Notes under the pieces: generated by a model | What the model was told of the DNA's origin: nothing | The model's database searches: none | The model's input: the letters and a program-made list of their open reading frames with translations, nothing else | Translations under genes and position numbers: made by a program | In this document: one piece after another, positions 28,538 through 38,951 of the stretch | Layout: every line of letters begins with the position of its first letter | How positions within the stretch are numbered: position 1 is the first letter of the stretch | Assembly (NCBI GenBank): GCA_902635455.1 | Contig: CACPNW010000002.1 | Span: forward strand, 48,869 to 112,868 | Reading direction: 5' to 3' | Source of the DNA: an uncultured Alphaproteobacteria bacterium | Lineage (GTDB): Bacteria; Pseudomonadota; Alphaproteobacteria; HIMB59; GCA-002718135 | Length of the DNA: 64,000 nucleotides

Positions 28538-29662
28538 ATGGAAAATTTTAAATTATTACAGTTAGTGCCATCTATGCATTCAGGTGGTGTCGAACAAGGA
28601 ACCATAGATCTTGCTAATTTCTTATCAGAAAAAAATTTTTTGAATTATATAGCTTCAAGTGGGGGAAGATTATTAAACAACTTAAAGCATAAAAATACGC
28701 AACACATAGATTTGCCATTAAATTCTAAATTTTTTTTCAAATACCCATTTTTAGCAAATAAATTACAAACAAAAATTGATCAATTCGGTATAAATGTGAT
28801 TCATTTTAGATCTAGAGCCCCGGCTTGGTTATTGCCATTTTTATCAAAAAAAAATGTTTTATCTGTTTCTACATTTCACAACGTTTATGGTAATGAAAAT
28901 ATTATAAAATCATTTTATAACAAACAACTTGGTAATGTTAATTCTATAGTAGCAATTTCTGAATATGTTAAAAATGAAATTATAAAACAATATGGTTTTC
29001 CTGAAAAAAAAATTACAGTCATTAATAGGGGTTGTGATATTGAATTTTTTGACCCTAATCAGGTAACTAATAATAAAATAAATAAAATTATATTAGAAAA
29101 TAAGATACCATTTAATAAAAAAATAATATTATTTCCAGGAAGAATAACAGAATGGAAAGGCCAAATTAAATTTTTAGAAGTTGTTAAATTTTTTAAAGAA
29201 AAAGATTTGTTTTTTATATTTGTTGGGGATACTAAGAACTATTCTTTTGCAAATAAATTTTTGAAAAAAATAAAAGATTACAATTTAAGCAATATTTGTA
29301 AAGTCATTGATAATGTGAGTCATGATGATTTAAGAACTATGTATTTTATGTCTAAAATTGTTATTTCTGCTCCTTTAAAACCAGAAGGTTTTGGAAGAAT
29401 AATAAGCGAATCTCTATTAATGAAAAAAATAATTTTAGCATATAATTTTGGTGGAGCAAAGGATCAATTAAACAAATTAAATGATCTTTATAAAGTTGAA
29501 CCTAAAAATATAAAAATGTTAATAAAAAAAATAAATATAGCTTTAAATTATAATTTTGAAGAGCATGAGAATTTATCTAATGAATCAAGATTGCATATAA
29601 TTAAATATTTTTCAAAACAAAATATGTTAAGTAAATATTTAGATCTTTATTTAAATTTATAA
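28538..29662 (+). CDS. Glycosyltransferase family 4
   Basis: A 374-residue GT-B glycosyltransferase. LVPSMHSGGVEQGTIDLANF is the acceptor-side N-terminal motif, and ILFPGRITEWKGQIKFLE and APLKPEGFGRIISESLLMKK form the nucleotide-sugar site, with the conserved Glu in the E-x7-E pattern. It likely transfers a sugar during LPS core assembly, as suggested by the neighbouring GT9 gene and the nearby lpt and kds genes. Its stop is immediately followed by the next start. Donor and acceptor are unknown. Confidence 0.85.
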   Translation: MENFKLLQLVPSMHSGGVEQGTIDLANFLSEKNFLNYIASSGGRLLNNLKHKNTQHIDLPLNSKFFFKYPFLANKLQTKIDQFGINVIHFRSRAPAWLLPFLSKKNVLSVSTFHNVYGNENIIKSFYNKQLGNVNSIVAISEYVKNEIIKQYGFPEKKITVINRGCDIEFFDPNQVTNNKINKIILENKIPFNKKIILFPGRITEWKGQIKFLEVVKFFKEKDLFFIFVGDTKNYSFANKFLKKIKDYNLSNICKVIDNVSHDDLRTMYFMSKIVISAPLKPEGFGRIISESLLMKKIILAYNFGGAKDQLNKLNDLYKVEPKNIKMLIKKINIALNYNFEEHENLSNESRLHIIKYFSKQNMLSKYLDLYLNL

Positions 29663-30583
29663 ATGCAAAAAATACTGATAATTAAGCATGGTTCTTTAGG
29701 AGATATAATATCTTCAACTGCTGCAATCAAATCAATCAATAACTATTATAATAATTCTTCAATAACTATTTTAACTGCAAATAATTATATATATTTTTTT
29801 AAAAAATCTAATTTTTGTGAATCATTAATACAGGATAATAGAAGAGGTTTTTTAAATTTTGTAATAGTAATTTTTAAATTATTAATTACAAATTTTGATA
29901 TCATAATAGATCTGCAAAATTCTAATAGATCTTCATTTTATTGCATGTTTTTAAGGATTTTCTCAAAGGCTAAAATTAATGGAACTCATGTTTTTTCTCA
30001 TTATCGTTATAAATATGATAAAAAAAATCCACCACATGTAATTGATGGTTTGGGGAAACAGATAAATCTTTTAGGTATTAAAACTATTGAAAAGCCATTT
30101 ATATCATGGCTTTTAAATGAAAATTTTTCAATTAATGAACTTAAAAATAAAAAATATTTTATAATTAACCCTGGTTGTTCAGCTAAGAATTTTATTAAAA
30201 GATGGTCTTCAAAAAACTTTGCAGAGGTATGTACTTTCCTTTTAAATAAAAACATTCTACCTGTTGTTATAGGTGCAGGGGAAGATAAAAAAACTATAAA
30301 TGAGATTCAAGAATTAGAAAGCAGAATTTTAAATTTATATGATAAGTCTCCCATTGAAGTTATTTATAATTTAGCTTTAAATGCAGAAGGTGCATTATCC
30401 AATGACACTGGGCCTGCTCATTTAATTGCTGCTACAAATTGCAAACTTCATCTTGTTTTATCTTCGTTTTCAAATACAAAATCTGTTATACCACAATCTA
30501 ATAATGTTACTTTTACACAATCAAAACTAATTAATGAAATTACTTCAGATAGTATAATAAAAAAAATAAAATTATTTTTATAA
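29663..30583 (+). CDS. Glycosyltransferase family 9 (heptosyltransferase-like)
   Basis: 306 residues with the GT9 N-terminal pattern ILIIKHGSLGDIISSTAAIK and the C-terminal donor motif SNDTGPAHLIAATNCKLHLVL, as in WaaC/WaaF/WaaQ. The protein probably adds heptose or a related sugar to the LPS inner core on the cytoplasmic face of the inner membrane. It directly abuts the previous gene and ends two bases before the next one. Which core position it serves cannot be told. Confidence 0.87.
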   Translation: MQKILIIKHGSLGDIISSTAAIKSINNYYNNSSITILTANNYIYFFKKSNFCESLIQDNRRGFLNFVIVIFKLLITNFDIIIDLQNSNRSSFYCMFLRIFSKAKINGTHVFSHYRYKYDKKNPPHVIDGLGKQINLLGIKTIEKPFISWLLNENFSINELKNKKYFIINPGCSAKNFIKRWSSKNFAEVCTFLLNKNILPVVIGAGEDKKTINEIQELESRILNLYDKSPIEVIYNLALNAEGALSNDTGPAHLIAATNCKLHLVLSSFSNTKSVIPQSNNVTFTQSKLINEITSDSIIKKIKLFL

Positions 30584-30585
30584 AA

Positions 30586-31692
30586 ATGAAAATTGATATA
30601 ATTTTACCTTACAAAGAAATTTTTTCAGAAAATAAAGCTTCTGCAGTATCGTTAACAGTTAAAAACTCATTTGAATTTTCTAAATTTAAAAAAAAAATAA
30701 TTATATATGGTCAACATACAAATGAACCATTTTACAAAAAAAATTTTATAGGAATAAAGCCTAGAAGAATAATTCATTTTGGAAATAATTTATCTATAGT
30801 AAAGCAATATATAAAGTTAACAAAAAATAATGATAATAAAAAAATAATTGAAATACATAATCGTCCATATTTATTTAATTATTTAATTAATAAAATAAGC
30901 AACATACCCATTGTTATCTATTATCATAATGATGCAACAACAATGAAGGGATCCAAAACAGTAAATGAAAGAAAAGAAATTATAAAAAATGCTGCTGGTA
31001 TTGTTTTTGTTAGTGAGTTTATAAAAAAACAATTTTTAAAAGGCATTAAGTCTAGACCAAAAAATATTTATGTTCTTCCAAATGGTATAAAGAGAATAAG
31101 TAAAAAAAAACCTGTCAAAGAAAAAAAAGTTTTGTTTGTAGGAAGATTGGTAGAGGAAAAAGGGGCACATATATATGTTAATTCTTTAGTGAATATAGTA
31201 AAAAAATTTCCTGATTGGAAATTTATAATTATTGGAACCTCAAAAGCAGGGCAAAAAAAATTAATAACAAGTTATGAAAAGAAAACTGTTGATACTTTTT
31301 TAAGATTAGGCAAACGAGTTAAATATTATGGTTTTTTACCTAATTCAAAGGTTAAACAAATTATGAGCAAATCCTCAATTTTAGTTGTGCCGTCTATTTG
31401 GGATGATCCCTTTCCTTTAGTAGCTTTAGAAGGGCTGGCAACTTCTCAGGCTGTGATCGCCTCTTCTAGAGGTGGACTAGTAGAAATGTTGAATAATTCT
31501 GGTATTCTAATTAAAAATATTGACTCAAAAAAATTGGAGAAGAAGTTATATGATTTAATTAAAAATAGAAAAAAATTATTATATTACCAAAATATAGCTT
31601 GGAAAAACTTTAAATATGAACAAAAAATTATTTCAAAAAAACAAGATGTTATAAGGCAAGAAATCATAAATAAATATTTAGTTGAAAAATAA
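30586..31692 (+). CDS. Glycosyltransferase family 4
   Basis: A 368-residue GT-B enzyme. VLFVGRLVEEKGAHIYVNSL is the donor-domain start, and VVPSIWDDPFPLVALEGLAT contains the E-x7-E region, followed by ASSRGGLVEML. It differs clearly from the other GT4 at 28538, so it is not a recent duplication. Third and last gene of the glycosyltransferase transcript; 109 bp separate it from infC. Confidence 0.86.
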   Translation: MKIDIILPYKEIFSENKASAVSLTVKNSFEFSKFKKKIIIYGQHTNEPFYKKNFIGIKPRRIIHFGNNLSIVKQYIKLTKNNDNKKIIEIHNRPYLFNYLINKISNIPIVIYYHNDATTMKGSKTVNERKEIIKNAAGIVFVSEFIKKQFLKGIKSRPKNIYVLPNGIKRISKKKPVKEKKVLFVGRLVEEKGAHIYVNSLVNIVKKFPDWKFIIIGTSKAGQKKLITSYEKKTVDTFLRLGKRVKYYGFLPNSKVKQIMSKSSILVVPSIWDDPFPLVALEGLATSQAVIASSRGGLVEMLNNSGILIKNIDSKKLEKKLYDLIKNRKKLLYYQNIAWKNFKYEQKIISKKQDVIRQEIINKYLVEK

Positions 31693-31705
31693 AACAATTC
31701 ATACC

Positions 31706-31734
31706 TTGAAAAAAAAATTAAAACATCATATATG
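31706..31734 (+). promoter_or_regulatory. Candidate promoter for the infC operon
   Basis: TTGAAA (31706-31711) and TATATG (31729-31734) are separated by 17 bases, a good sigma-70 layout, in the 109-bp gap ahead of infC. In such AT-rich DNA chance matches are frequent, so the call rests mainly on spacing and on position. Confidence 0.4.
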
Positions 31735-31801
31735 ATTTAGCAATATGGTAATAAATTCTTAAAATGCAATTTTCTGCAAATTTAATAACTACTGTTTAGC
31801 T

Positions 31802-32341
31802 TTGATAATTAATAACCGAGTAAAGAAGGACTCTGGTCTTAGAACTAATGAGCAAATAACTGCAAGTGAGGTTCGCGTTATATCTTCTTCAGGAAAACAA
31901 CTAGGTATTATAAGTATAAGAGAGGCCTTAAACCATGCTGAAGATGAAGGCTTTGACCTTGTTGAAGTTTCTCCTGATGCTAATCCACCAGTTTGTAAAA
32001 TAATAGATTATGGAAAATTAAAATATAGGGAACAAAAAAGCAAAAAAGAATCAAAGAAAAAACAGAAAACTATTGAAGTAAAAGAAATTAAATTGCGTCC
32101 AGGTATTAATAAACACGATTATCAGGTAAAATTAAAATCTTTATCAAAATTTATTGGTGATGGAAATAAAGTAAAGGTTTCCTTAAGATTTAGAGGTAGA
32201 GAAATTGAACACCAACATATAGGAATGGATGTTCTTAAAAAGTTAACAACAGAAGTTGCTGAATATGCCAAAGTTGAGGTCCCACCTAAATCAGAAGGCA
32301 AACAGATTATGATGATTTTAGTGCCCCAGAATTTAAAATAA
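31802..32341 (+). CDS. infC: Translation initiation factor IF-3
   Basis: IF-3 binds the 30S subunit and rejects non-cognate start codons. The 179-residue protein contains GIISIREALNHAEDEGFDLV, the linker DYGKLKYREQKSKKESKKKQ, and FRGREIEHQHIGMDVL, as in all IF-3 proteins. There is no ATG near the conserved N-terminus. In-frame options are TTG at 31802, ATA at 31805, ATT at 31808 and, further up, ATT at 31769; the first gives the usual N-terminal length. A non-AUG start fits the known autoregulation of infC, where IF-3 discriminates against its own AUU start. rpmI and rplT follow. Confidence 0.95.
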   Translation: MIINNRVKKDSGLRTNEQITASEVRVISSSGKQLGIISIREALNHAEDEGFDLVEVSPDANPPVCKIIDYGKLKYREQKSKKESKKKQKTIEVKEIKLRPGINKHDYQVKLKSLSKFIGDGNKVKVSLRFRGREIEHQHIGMDVLKKLTTEVAEYAKVEVPPKSEGKQIMMILVPQNLK

Positions 32342-32377
32342 CTTCTAAATTATTGCTAAATTAATATTTTTTGACTA

Positions 32378-32421
32378 TAAGGCCATCCACACTAGTTATG
32401 GCCAGTAGGGCAGCCTGACAG
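32378..32421 (+). promoter_or_regulatory. Structured leader between infC and rpmI, candidate L20 autoregulatory element
   Basis: GGCCAT (32381-32386) pairs perfectly with ATGGCC (32398-32403) around an 11-base loop, followed by the GC-rich stretch agtagggcagcctgacag. Such GC-rich structure is striking in this AT-rich background, and it sits where other bacteria have an L20-binding leader that controls rpmI-rplT. No T-run follows, so it is not an intrinsic terminator. A possible -35/-10 pair (TTGCTA at 32353, TATAAG at 32376, 17-bp spacing) overlaps its start. Confidence 0.45.
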
Positions 32422-32447
32422 TAAATTAAAAAAACAAGGAGTATTTA

Positions 32448-32648
32448 ATGCCCAAGTTAAAAACGAAGAGTAGTATAAAAAAAAGATTCTCTAGAACTGG
32501 AACTGGAAAAATCAAATTTAAACCATCAGGTAAACGTCATGGAATGAGCAAACGCTCAAACAAGTTTGTTAGAAATACAAAAAGATCTGCGATTATGGCA
32601 CCTGGAGATGCAGCATTAATTGATCACATGCTGCCTTATAATAAATAG
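32448..32648 (+). CDS. rpmI: 50S ribosomal protein L35
   Basis: A 66-residue basic protein beginning [20 protein letters not shown] and containing KRHGMSKRS, which identifies L35. A clear Shine-Dalgarno (AAGGAG) precedes the ATG. It lies between infC and rplT in the universally conserved order, and is likely regulated with rplT by L20. Confidence 0.98.
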   Translation: MPKLKTKSSIKKRFSRTGTGKIKFKPSGKRHGMSKRSNKFVRNTKRSAIMAPGDAALIDHMLPYNK

Positions 32649-32657
32649 GAGATTTTT

Positions 32658-33011
32658 ATGGCTAGAGTTTCAAGAGGTGTAACAGCGAGAGCTCGACACA
32701 AAAAAGTAATTAAAAAAGCAAAAGGTTATTACGGGCGAAGAAAAAATGTTTTTAGAGTTGCGGTTCAAGCAGTTGAACGAGGTATGCAATATTCTTACAG
32801 AGATAGAAGAAAGAGAAAAAGTGATTTTAGAGGTCTGTGGATTCAAAGAATAAACGCAGGAGTAAGATTGCATGGTATGACATATTCTCAGTTCATTTCG
32901 GGGTTAAAAAAATCATCAATTGAAATTGATAGAAAGATTTTAGCTGAATTAGCTGTAAATCAACCTGATGCCTTTAAAGCTTTAGTTGAAAAAGCTCAAT
33001 CTGCCAGGTAG
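32658..33011 (+). CDS. rplT: 50S ribosomal protein L20
   Basis: A 117-residue 23S rRNA-binding protein needed early in 50S assembly. [20 protein letters not shown] is the basic extended tail, and the globular part has [20 protein letters not shown]. Length is standard. It follows rpmI by nine bases, with a GGAG-type ribosome binding site. Confidence 0.98.
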   Translation: MARVSRGVTARARHKKVIKKAKGYYGRRKNVFRVAVQAVERGMQYSYRDRRKRKSDFRGLWIQRINAGVRLHGMTYSQFISGLKKSSIEIDRKILAELAVNQPDAFKALVEKAQSAR

Positions 33012-33045
33012 TATTTAGGTTTTAATTAACTTATACTAACCAAGT

Positions 33046-34107
33046 ATGACATTAACGGTTGATCAAGATATTATTTTAAAAAAAATAAATAAAATTTCAT
33101 CTCATCAAGAGTTGGAGAAGTTGAGATTAGAGTATTTAGGAAAAAAAGGTTTAATACCTCAGGAAATGAAATTACTCAGTACTCTTTCAATTGATGAAAA
33201 AAAAATTAAAGGTCAAGAGCTTAATTTACTTAAACAAAGTATAGAAAATGCTGTAAAAAATCAAAAGTCTCATATTGAAAATACTGAAATTAACAAAAGA
33301 ATTCAAAACGAAAAGATTGATGTAACTCTCTCACCTAACTTATCTAATCAAGGCAGTATACATCCTATTACTCAATCAATTTTTAATATAATAAATATAT
33401 TTGGAAATCTAAATTTTTCAGTCGAATCAGGTCCTGATATAGAAACCGATTTTAACAATTTCACAGCACTCAATATTCCTGCTCATCATCCAGCAAGAGA
33501 AATGCAAGATACCTTTTATATAGAAAATAAAGAGGGTGAAAAGCATGTGCTAAGAACACATACAAGCCCTGTTCAGGTTAGAACGATGATAGAAAAAAAA
33601 CCACCTATTAGGATTATTGTTCCAGGACGAACTTACAGGAGTGACTCTGATATCACTCATACCCCAATGTTTCATCAAGTCGAAGGGTTGGTAGTTGATG
33701 AAAAATCTACAATGGTTGATTTAAAATCAACATTAGTAGAGTTTTTAAAAACATATTTTGAGATTGAAAATTTAAAATATCGTTTTCGACCTAGTTATTT
33801 TCCTTTTACTGAACCTAGTGCTGAAATGGATGTTGCTTATACTAAAAAAGACAATGTAATAAAAATAGGTGAAGGTGATGAATGGTTAGAGATTTTAGGT
33901 TGTGGTATGGTTAATCCAAAAGTTTTAGAAAATTGTAAAATTGACTCAACAAAATACCAGGGTTTTGCTTTTGGCATGGGTATTGAACGCTTATCTATGC
34001 TTAAATATGGCATTCCTGATCTAAGAAGTTTCTTTGAGCTTAATTATAAATGGTTAGAACATTATGGTTTTAGTGTTTTTGATATAAATTCTAAATCAGA
34101 TATTTAA
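33046..34107 (+). CDS. pheS: Phenylalanyl-tRNA synthetase alpha subunit
   Basis: Catalytic subunit that charges tRNA-Phe. The 353-residue protein has an N-terminal coiled-coil (about 1-90), then the class II core with HPAREMQDTFYI (motif 1/2 region), RTHTSPVQVRTM, the motif 2 loop RTYRSDSDITHTPMFHQVEG, and motif 3 GFAFGMGIERLSML. It follows rplT after 34 bases and precedes pheT by one base. Confidence 0.97.
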   Translation: MTLTVDQDIILKKINKISSHQELEKLRLEYLGKKGLIPQEMKLLSTLSIDEKKIKGQELNLLKQSIENAVKNQKSHIENTEINKRIQNEKIDVTLSPNLSNQGSIHPITQSIFNIINIFGNLNFSVESGPDIETDFNNFTALNIPAHHPAREMQDTFYIENKEGEKHVLRTHTSPVQVRTMIEKKPPIRIIVPGRTYRSDSDITHTPMFHQVEGLVVDEKSTMVDLKSTLVEFLKTYFEIENLKYRFRPSYFPFTEPSAEMDVAYTKKDNVIKIGEGDEWLEILGCGMVNPKVLENCKIDSTKYQGFAFGMGIERLSMLKYGIPDLRSFFELNYKWLEHYGFSVFDINSKSDI

Positions 34108-34108
34108 T

Positions 34109-36502
34109 ATGAAATTTACTTTGAGCTGGTTAAATGATCATTTAGAAACTAAAAGTGATCTAAATTCTATTGCAGAAACTTTAACAAAAATTGGTTTAGA
34201 GGTGGAAAGTGTTGAAGATAAATCAGAAGCATATAAAAATTTTACAGTAGGCAAAGTTCTTAAAGCAGAAAAACATCCTGATGCAGACAAACTAAAAGTT
34301 TGTGAGGTTGAAACAATTCTGGGTAAATTCCAAGTTGTTTGTGGTGCGCCAAATGCAAGAGCCGGAATGCTCGGTATTTTTGCACCTGAAAATAGTTTTA
34401 TTCCAGGAACAGAATTACATCTCAAAAAATCAAAAATTAGAGGAATTGAATCTTGTGGTATGCTTGTATCGGAGAGAGAAATGGGTATTTCTGATGAACA
34501 TGATGGTATTATAGAAATTGATCAAAAATTCAAAATTGGTGATAAATTTGCTGAAATATTTAATTTAGACGATCCTATTATAGATATTAATATAACTCCT
34601 AATAGATCAGATTGCTTATCTGTTAGAGGCATTGCTAGAGATTTAGCTGCTGCAGGTTTAGGTAAACTTAAAAAATTAGGATTTAAAAACATAAAAAACA
34701 CTTTTAAAAGTCCATTAAAGTGGGAAAAAAATTTCAAAAAAGATCAGTTAAATATATGTCCTGGGGTATCAGGTAGATATTTTAAGAATGTAAAAAATGA
34801 TTTAAGCCCAAAATGGCTCCAACAAAGGTTAACTGCAATCGGATTAAGACCTATTTCAAAACTAGTCGATATAACCAATTATATTACCCATGATTTAGGA
34901 AGACCCCTTCATGTTTATGATGCTGATAAAATTTCTGGAAACTTAAAGATGCGATATGCAGAAAATGGTGAAAGATGTCTTGCATTGAACGAAGTAGAGT
35001 ATGATTGCTCTGATCAAATGGTTGTAATATCTGATGATAAAGAATTACATGGAATTGGTGGGGTCATGGGTGGCTTAAATAGTGGCTGTAGCTTAGAAAC
35101 AAAAAATGTTTTTTTAGAAGTAGCTTTGTTTGATCCTATTTCGGTAACTAAGACAGGTAGAAAATTAAACCTTCAAAGTGATGCAAGATATCGTTTTGAA
35201 AGAGGAATTGATTCTGAATCTATTTATTGGGGGGTTGAAGCAGCTTCTCAAATGATAACTGAACTTTGTGGTGGAGAGTGTAGTGAAATAGTTTCTACAG
35301 AAATTTATAAAGAAAATTTCGAAGATTTTTATTTTGATACTGATAAAATACTATCATACGGTGGTATTAAAATTAGTATTGACGAGCAAATAAAAATTTT
35401 AGAATCACTAGGATTTAAATGTTTAAAAAATGAAAATAAACTAAAATTAACTGTACCAACTTATCGACCAGATATAGTAGGTGAAGCAGATATTGTAGAG
35501 GAAATTTTAAGAATATATAGTTTTGACAAGATTCCAGTTCATCGTTTAAATTTAGATGAAGAAAAAAAAGATATACTTAATTCAAATTTAAAACCCTATT
35601 ATAAATCAAGACGTTTCATAGCTAAGCATGGGTATTCAGAAGTAGTAACTTGGTCTTTTATGGATAAGCTTAAAGCAAGTATAATAGCAAGTGACTTAAT
35701 AAATATCGAAAATCCAATTAGCGAAGATTTAAGTATTATGAGACCTTCAAATTTTCCAAACCTCTTAGAGTCAATAAACCAAAACAAAGCCAGAATGTGT
35801 TTAAGTGGAAAAATTTTTGAAATAGGGCCTAATTTCTCAAAATCATTTGAAAATTATCAAAAAAATGTAGCGACTGCTATAGCTTACGGTTTAGTAGATG
35901 AGGATAATTGGCTATCTTCTAAAAAAAATGTTGATTTTTACTCGTTAAAAACTGACTTGTTTCAAGTTTTAAAAGAATTAAATGTTCCAATAGAAAATTT
36001 GATTTATGAAGATATTAATAATAACATTTTTCATCCAGGCAAATCTTCTTTAATAAAACTAGGAAATAATCCCATAGCAAATTTTGGAGAATTACATCCA
36101 ATATTATTAAAAACAATGGATGTTGAAAATGAAGTTTTCGGTTTTGAGATTTTTTTAGATAATTTATCACAATTTCAAAACAAAAAACCTTCAACAAAAA
36201 AATCTTTTGATAACAATCCCTACCAAATGGTTGAAAGAGATTTTGCATTTTTATTTAACAAAGATATCAAAGCTAATGAAATTATTAATAAAATTAAAAA
36301 AATAGATAAAAAAATTATTAATAAAGTTACTATTTTTGATTTGTATGAAGGTGATAAATTGCCAAAAGATAAAAAAAGTATTGCATTAAGAGTTCTTTTA
36401 CAGCCACAAGAAAAAACATTTACTGATCAGGAAATTGAAAACATTTCTAGTAAAATTATAGATTCAATTAAAACTGGATTTGATGCAACTTTAAGACAAT
36501 AA
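34109..36502 (+). CDS. pheT: Phenylalanyl-tRNA synthetase beta subunit
   Basis: The 797-residue structural and editing subunit. It has an N-terminal tRNA-binding OB fold (about 40-150, [20 protein letters not shown]), the B3/B4 editing domain, B5 with [20 protein letters not shown], and a C-terminal anticodon-binding FDX-ACB domain ending GFDATLRQ. Length is typical (about 795). The last base of its stop is the first base of the lepA start codon. Confidence 0.97.
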   Translation: MKFTLSWLNDHLETKSDLNSIAETLTKIGLEVESVEDKSEAYKNFTVGKVLKAEKHPDADKLKVCEVETILGKFQVVCGAPNARAGMLGIFAPENSFIPGTELHLKKSKIRGIESCGMLVSEREMGISDEHDGIIEIDQKFKIGDKFAEIFNLDDPIIDINITPNRSDCLSVRGIARDLAAAGLGKLKKLGFKNIKNTFKSPLKWEKNFKKDQLNICPGVSGRYFKNVKNDLSPKWLQQRLTAIGLRPISKLVDITNYITHDLGRPLHVYDADKISGNLKMRYAENGERCLALNEVEYDCSDQMVVISDDKELHGIGGVMGGLNSGCSLETKNVFLEVALFDPISVTKTGRKLNLQSDARYRFERGIDSESIYWGVEAASQMITELCGGECSEIVSTEIYKENFEDFYFDTDKILSYGGIKISIDEQIKILESLGFKCLKNENKLKLTVPTYRPDIVGEADIVEEILRIYSFDKIPVHRLNLDEEKKDILNSNLKPYYKSRRFIAKHGYSEVVTWSFMDKLKASIIASDLINIENPISEDLSIMRPSNFPNLLESINQNKARMCLSGKIFEIGPNFSKSFENYQKNVATAIAYGLVDEDNWLSSKKNVDFYSLKTDLFQVLKELNVPIENLIYEDINNNIFHPGKSSLIKLGNNPIANFGELHPILLKTMDVENEVFGFEIFLDNLSQFQNKKPSTKKSFDNNPYQMVERDFAFLFNKDIKANEIINKIKKIDKKIINKVTIFDLYEGDKLPKDKKSIALRVLLQPQEKTFTDQEIENISSKIIDSIKTGFDATLRQ

Positions 36503-38304
36503 TGTTGGAACTAAAAAATATTAGAAATTTTTCAATAGTTGCGCACATTGATCATGGTAAATCTACACTAGCAGATAGACTTATTCAATATTGTGGTGGT
36601 TTAACAGATAGAGAAATGAAAGAGCAAGTTTTGGATACTATGGAATTAGAAAGGGAAAGAGGCATTACGATAAAAGCTCAAACTGTAAGATTAAATTATA
36701 AAGCTAAAGATGGAAATAATTTTATATTAAATATAATGGACACACCAGGGCATGTGGATTTTTCGTATGAAGTTTCAAGGTCTTTAGCAGCTTGTGAATC
36801 TTCACTACTAATAGTTGATTCTACACAAGGTGTTGAGGCTCAAACATTAGCAAATGCATATCAGGCGATAAATAACGATCATGAAATTTTACCTGTTTTA
36901 AATAAAATAGATCTACCGTCTTCTGAACCTGAAAAAATTAAAGAACAAATTGAGGAAGTGTTAGGAATTGGCACTGATGATTCAGCATTAATATCAGCTA
37001 AAACTGGTGTAGGAATTGATATTTTATTAGAAAAAATTGTAAATAATCTTCCTTGTCCAAAACACCAAGACAACCAGCCTCTAAAATGCATGTTAGTTGA
37101 CAGTTGGTATGATAGTTATTTAGGTGTTGTAATTTTAGTAAGAGTAATAAACGGTAGATTAAAAAAAAATCAAAAAATTAGATTTATGGCAGCTGAAGCT
37201 GTTCACACAATTGATAGAGTAGGAATTTTTACTCCTAAAATTATAGAAGTTGACAGTTTAGGCCCTGGTGAAATAGGTTTTATTAATGCAGGAATAAAAA
37301 GTGTATCTGACTGTAAGGTTGGAGATACTATAACTGATGAAAGAAATCCAACGCAAGATCCCTTACCTGGTTTCAAACCTTCTCAACCTGTTGTTTTTTG
37401 TGGAATGTTTCCAGTTGACTCAGATGATTATGAACACATGAGAGATAGCATGGTCAAACTTGCATTGAATGACTCAAGTTTTTCTTTTGAACCTGAAGTT
37501 AGTCCAGCTTTAGGTTATGGATTCCGTTGTGGTTTTTTAGGTCTGCTTCATCTTGAAATTATAAGAGATAGGTTTGAGTTAGAATTTAATTTAGAACTTG
37601 TAACAACTGCTCCTTCAGTTGTTTACAAAATTAATATGAAAGATGGTTCTGTAAAAGACTTACACAATCCTACTGATATGCCTGATCCAGTTAAAATAGA
37701 TTCAATAGAAGAACCATGGATTAAATCTACAATTATAGTTCCAGATGAATATTTAGGAGCTGTATTAGAGTTATGTACATCAAAAAGAGGTTTACAAACG
37801 CATCTTAGCTATGCAGGAACAAGAGCAATGGTTGAATATAAATTACCACTAAATGAAGTTGTTTTTGATTTTTATGATAGACTGAAATCTATTACAAAAG
37901 GTTATGCAAGTTTTGATTATGAGGTGATTGGTTATGAAATCAACAATTTAGTTAAAGTAAGTATTTTAATTAATGGAGACCCTGTTGATGCATTGTCTTT
38001 AATTGTTCATAAGGATAGGTCTCAGGAAAGAGGAAGATCTTTATGCCAACGCTTAAAAGATCTAATTCCAAGACAACAATTTAAAGTAGCTATTCAAGCT
38101 GCGATAGGAGGTAAAATTATTGCACGTGAAACAGTTGCTTCTTTTAGAAAAGATGTAACTCAGAAATTATATGGTGGTGATGTTACAAGAAAAAATAAAT
38201 TGTTAGATAAACAAAAAAAAGGGAAAAAGAGAATGAAGCAATTTGGTAAAGTAGATATACCTCAAAATGCATTTTTAAATGCTCTAAAAATGTCAGATAA
38301 TTAA
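36502..38304 (+). CDS. lepA: Elongation factor 4
   Basis: A ribosome-associated GTPase of 600 residues. G1 is [15 protein letters not shown]3 [15 protein letters not shown], and G4 NKIDLP. The unique LepA C-terminal domain is visible in [20 protein letters not shown]. It is translationally coupled to pheT by a one-base overlap. In many proteobacteria lepA pairs with lepB; here no signal peptidase gene follows. Confidence 0.97.
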   Translation: MLELKNIRNFSIVAHIDHGKSTLADRLIQYCGGLTDREMKEQVLDTMELERERGITIKAQTVRLNYKAKDGNNFILNIMDTPGHVDFSYEVSRSLAACESSLLIVDSTQGVEAQTLANAYQAINNDHEILPVLNKIDLPSSEPEKIKEQIEEVLGIGTDDSALISAKTGVGIDILLEKIVNNLPCPKHQDNQPLKCMLVDSWYDSYLGVVILVRVINGRLKKNQKIRFMAAEAVHTIDRVGIFTPKIIEVDSLGPGEIGFINAGIKSVSDCKVGDTITDERNPTQDPLPGFKPSQPVVFCGMFPVDSDDYEHMRDSMVKLALNDSSFSFEPEVSPALGYGFRCGFLGLLHLEIIRDRFELEFNLELVTTAPSVVYKINMKDGSVKDLHNPTDMPDPVKIDSIEEPWIKSTIIVPDEYLGAVLELCTSKRGLQTHLSYAGTRAMVEYKLPLNEVVFDFYDRLKSITKGYASFDYEVIGYEINNLVKVSILINGDPVDALSLIVHKDRSQERGRSLCQRLKDLIPRQQFKVAIQAAIGGKIIARETVASFRKDVTQKLYGGDVTRKNKLLDKQKKGKKRMKQFGKVDIPQNAFLNALKMSDN

Positions 38305-38903
38305 TTTAGATTTATATTAAAACTAATTACTATTCTCTCGTCATTAGATTGATTTACTTCTACAGAATGATGCAAATAACTTGGAAATAGAACCAGTAGT
38401 CCTTCTTTGGGTTTTATTGAATGGGAGTCGCTATTTAATTTATTAGGTTTTTTTATAATAGGGTGGTTAAACACAGGTGCAGATCTAGGATCATAAAAAA
38501 CAATATTGCCACATTTTTCAGGTGCTTTTACATAGTAGGCTGCACTTATGTGGTTATTTCCATGTATATGCCTTCCATTAAAAGCTTCCTTAGTATTTAT
38601 AATTGACCACATACTTGTAATCTTAACTTTTTGTTTAAACAAATCCCACTCCATATCATTAAAAAGTTCTTTAAGAGGGGTTTGAATAGAATTAACAAAT
38701 TCTTTTGGTTTAGGCTCATTAAGATCAAAATTATTAGAGTGCCAGCCTTTAAAGTTGCTCCTTTTTAAACCTTCTGAATCTTTTGACTTCAATTCGTATA
38801 TATATTCCAGAATCGAATCATTAATATTTTGAAAATTTGGAACTATACAAGTCCAAACTGGAGTAGAAAAGAATAAGTTAATCTCAGATATTCTATTAGT
38901 CAT
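38301..38903 (-). CDS. Putative 2OG-Fe(II) oxygenase, TIGR02466 family
   Basis: A 200-residue protein of the TIGR02466 / 2OG-FeII_Oxy_5 type. It starts with the family pattern [14 protein letters not shown]. The double-stranded beta-helix carries [24 protein letters not shown], and near the end [20 protein letters not shown] and RIVISFNI. The first metal-ligand motif is H-x-H rather than the usual H-x-D, as I recall is common in this family. The substrate is unknown. It converges on lepA with a 4-nt overlap and is divergent from the sulfotransferase gene by 48 bp. Confidence 0.75.
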   Translation of the reverse strand: MTNRISEINLFFSTPVWTCIVPNFQNINDSILEYIYELKSKDSEGLKRSNFKGWHSNNFDLNEPKPKEFVNSIQTPLKELFNDMEWDLFKQKVKITSMWSIINTKEAFNGRHIHGNNHISAAYYVKAPEKCGNIVFYDPRSAPVFNHPIIKKPNKLNSDSHSIKPKEGLLVLFPSYLHHSVEVNQSNDERIVISFNINLN

Positions 38904-38951
38904 TAATTTTTGTTATATTAAACGATAATATCTATAAAAACTATTTAATTT

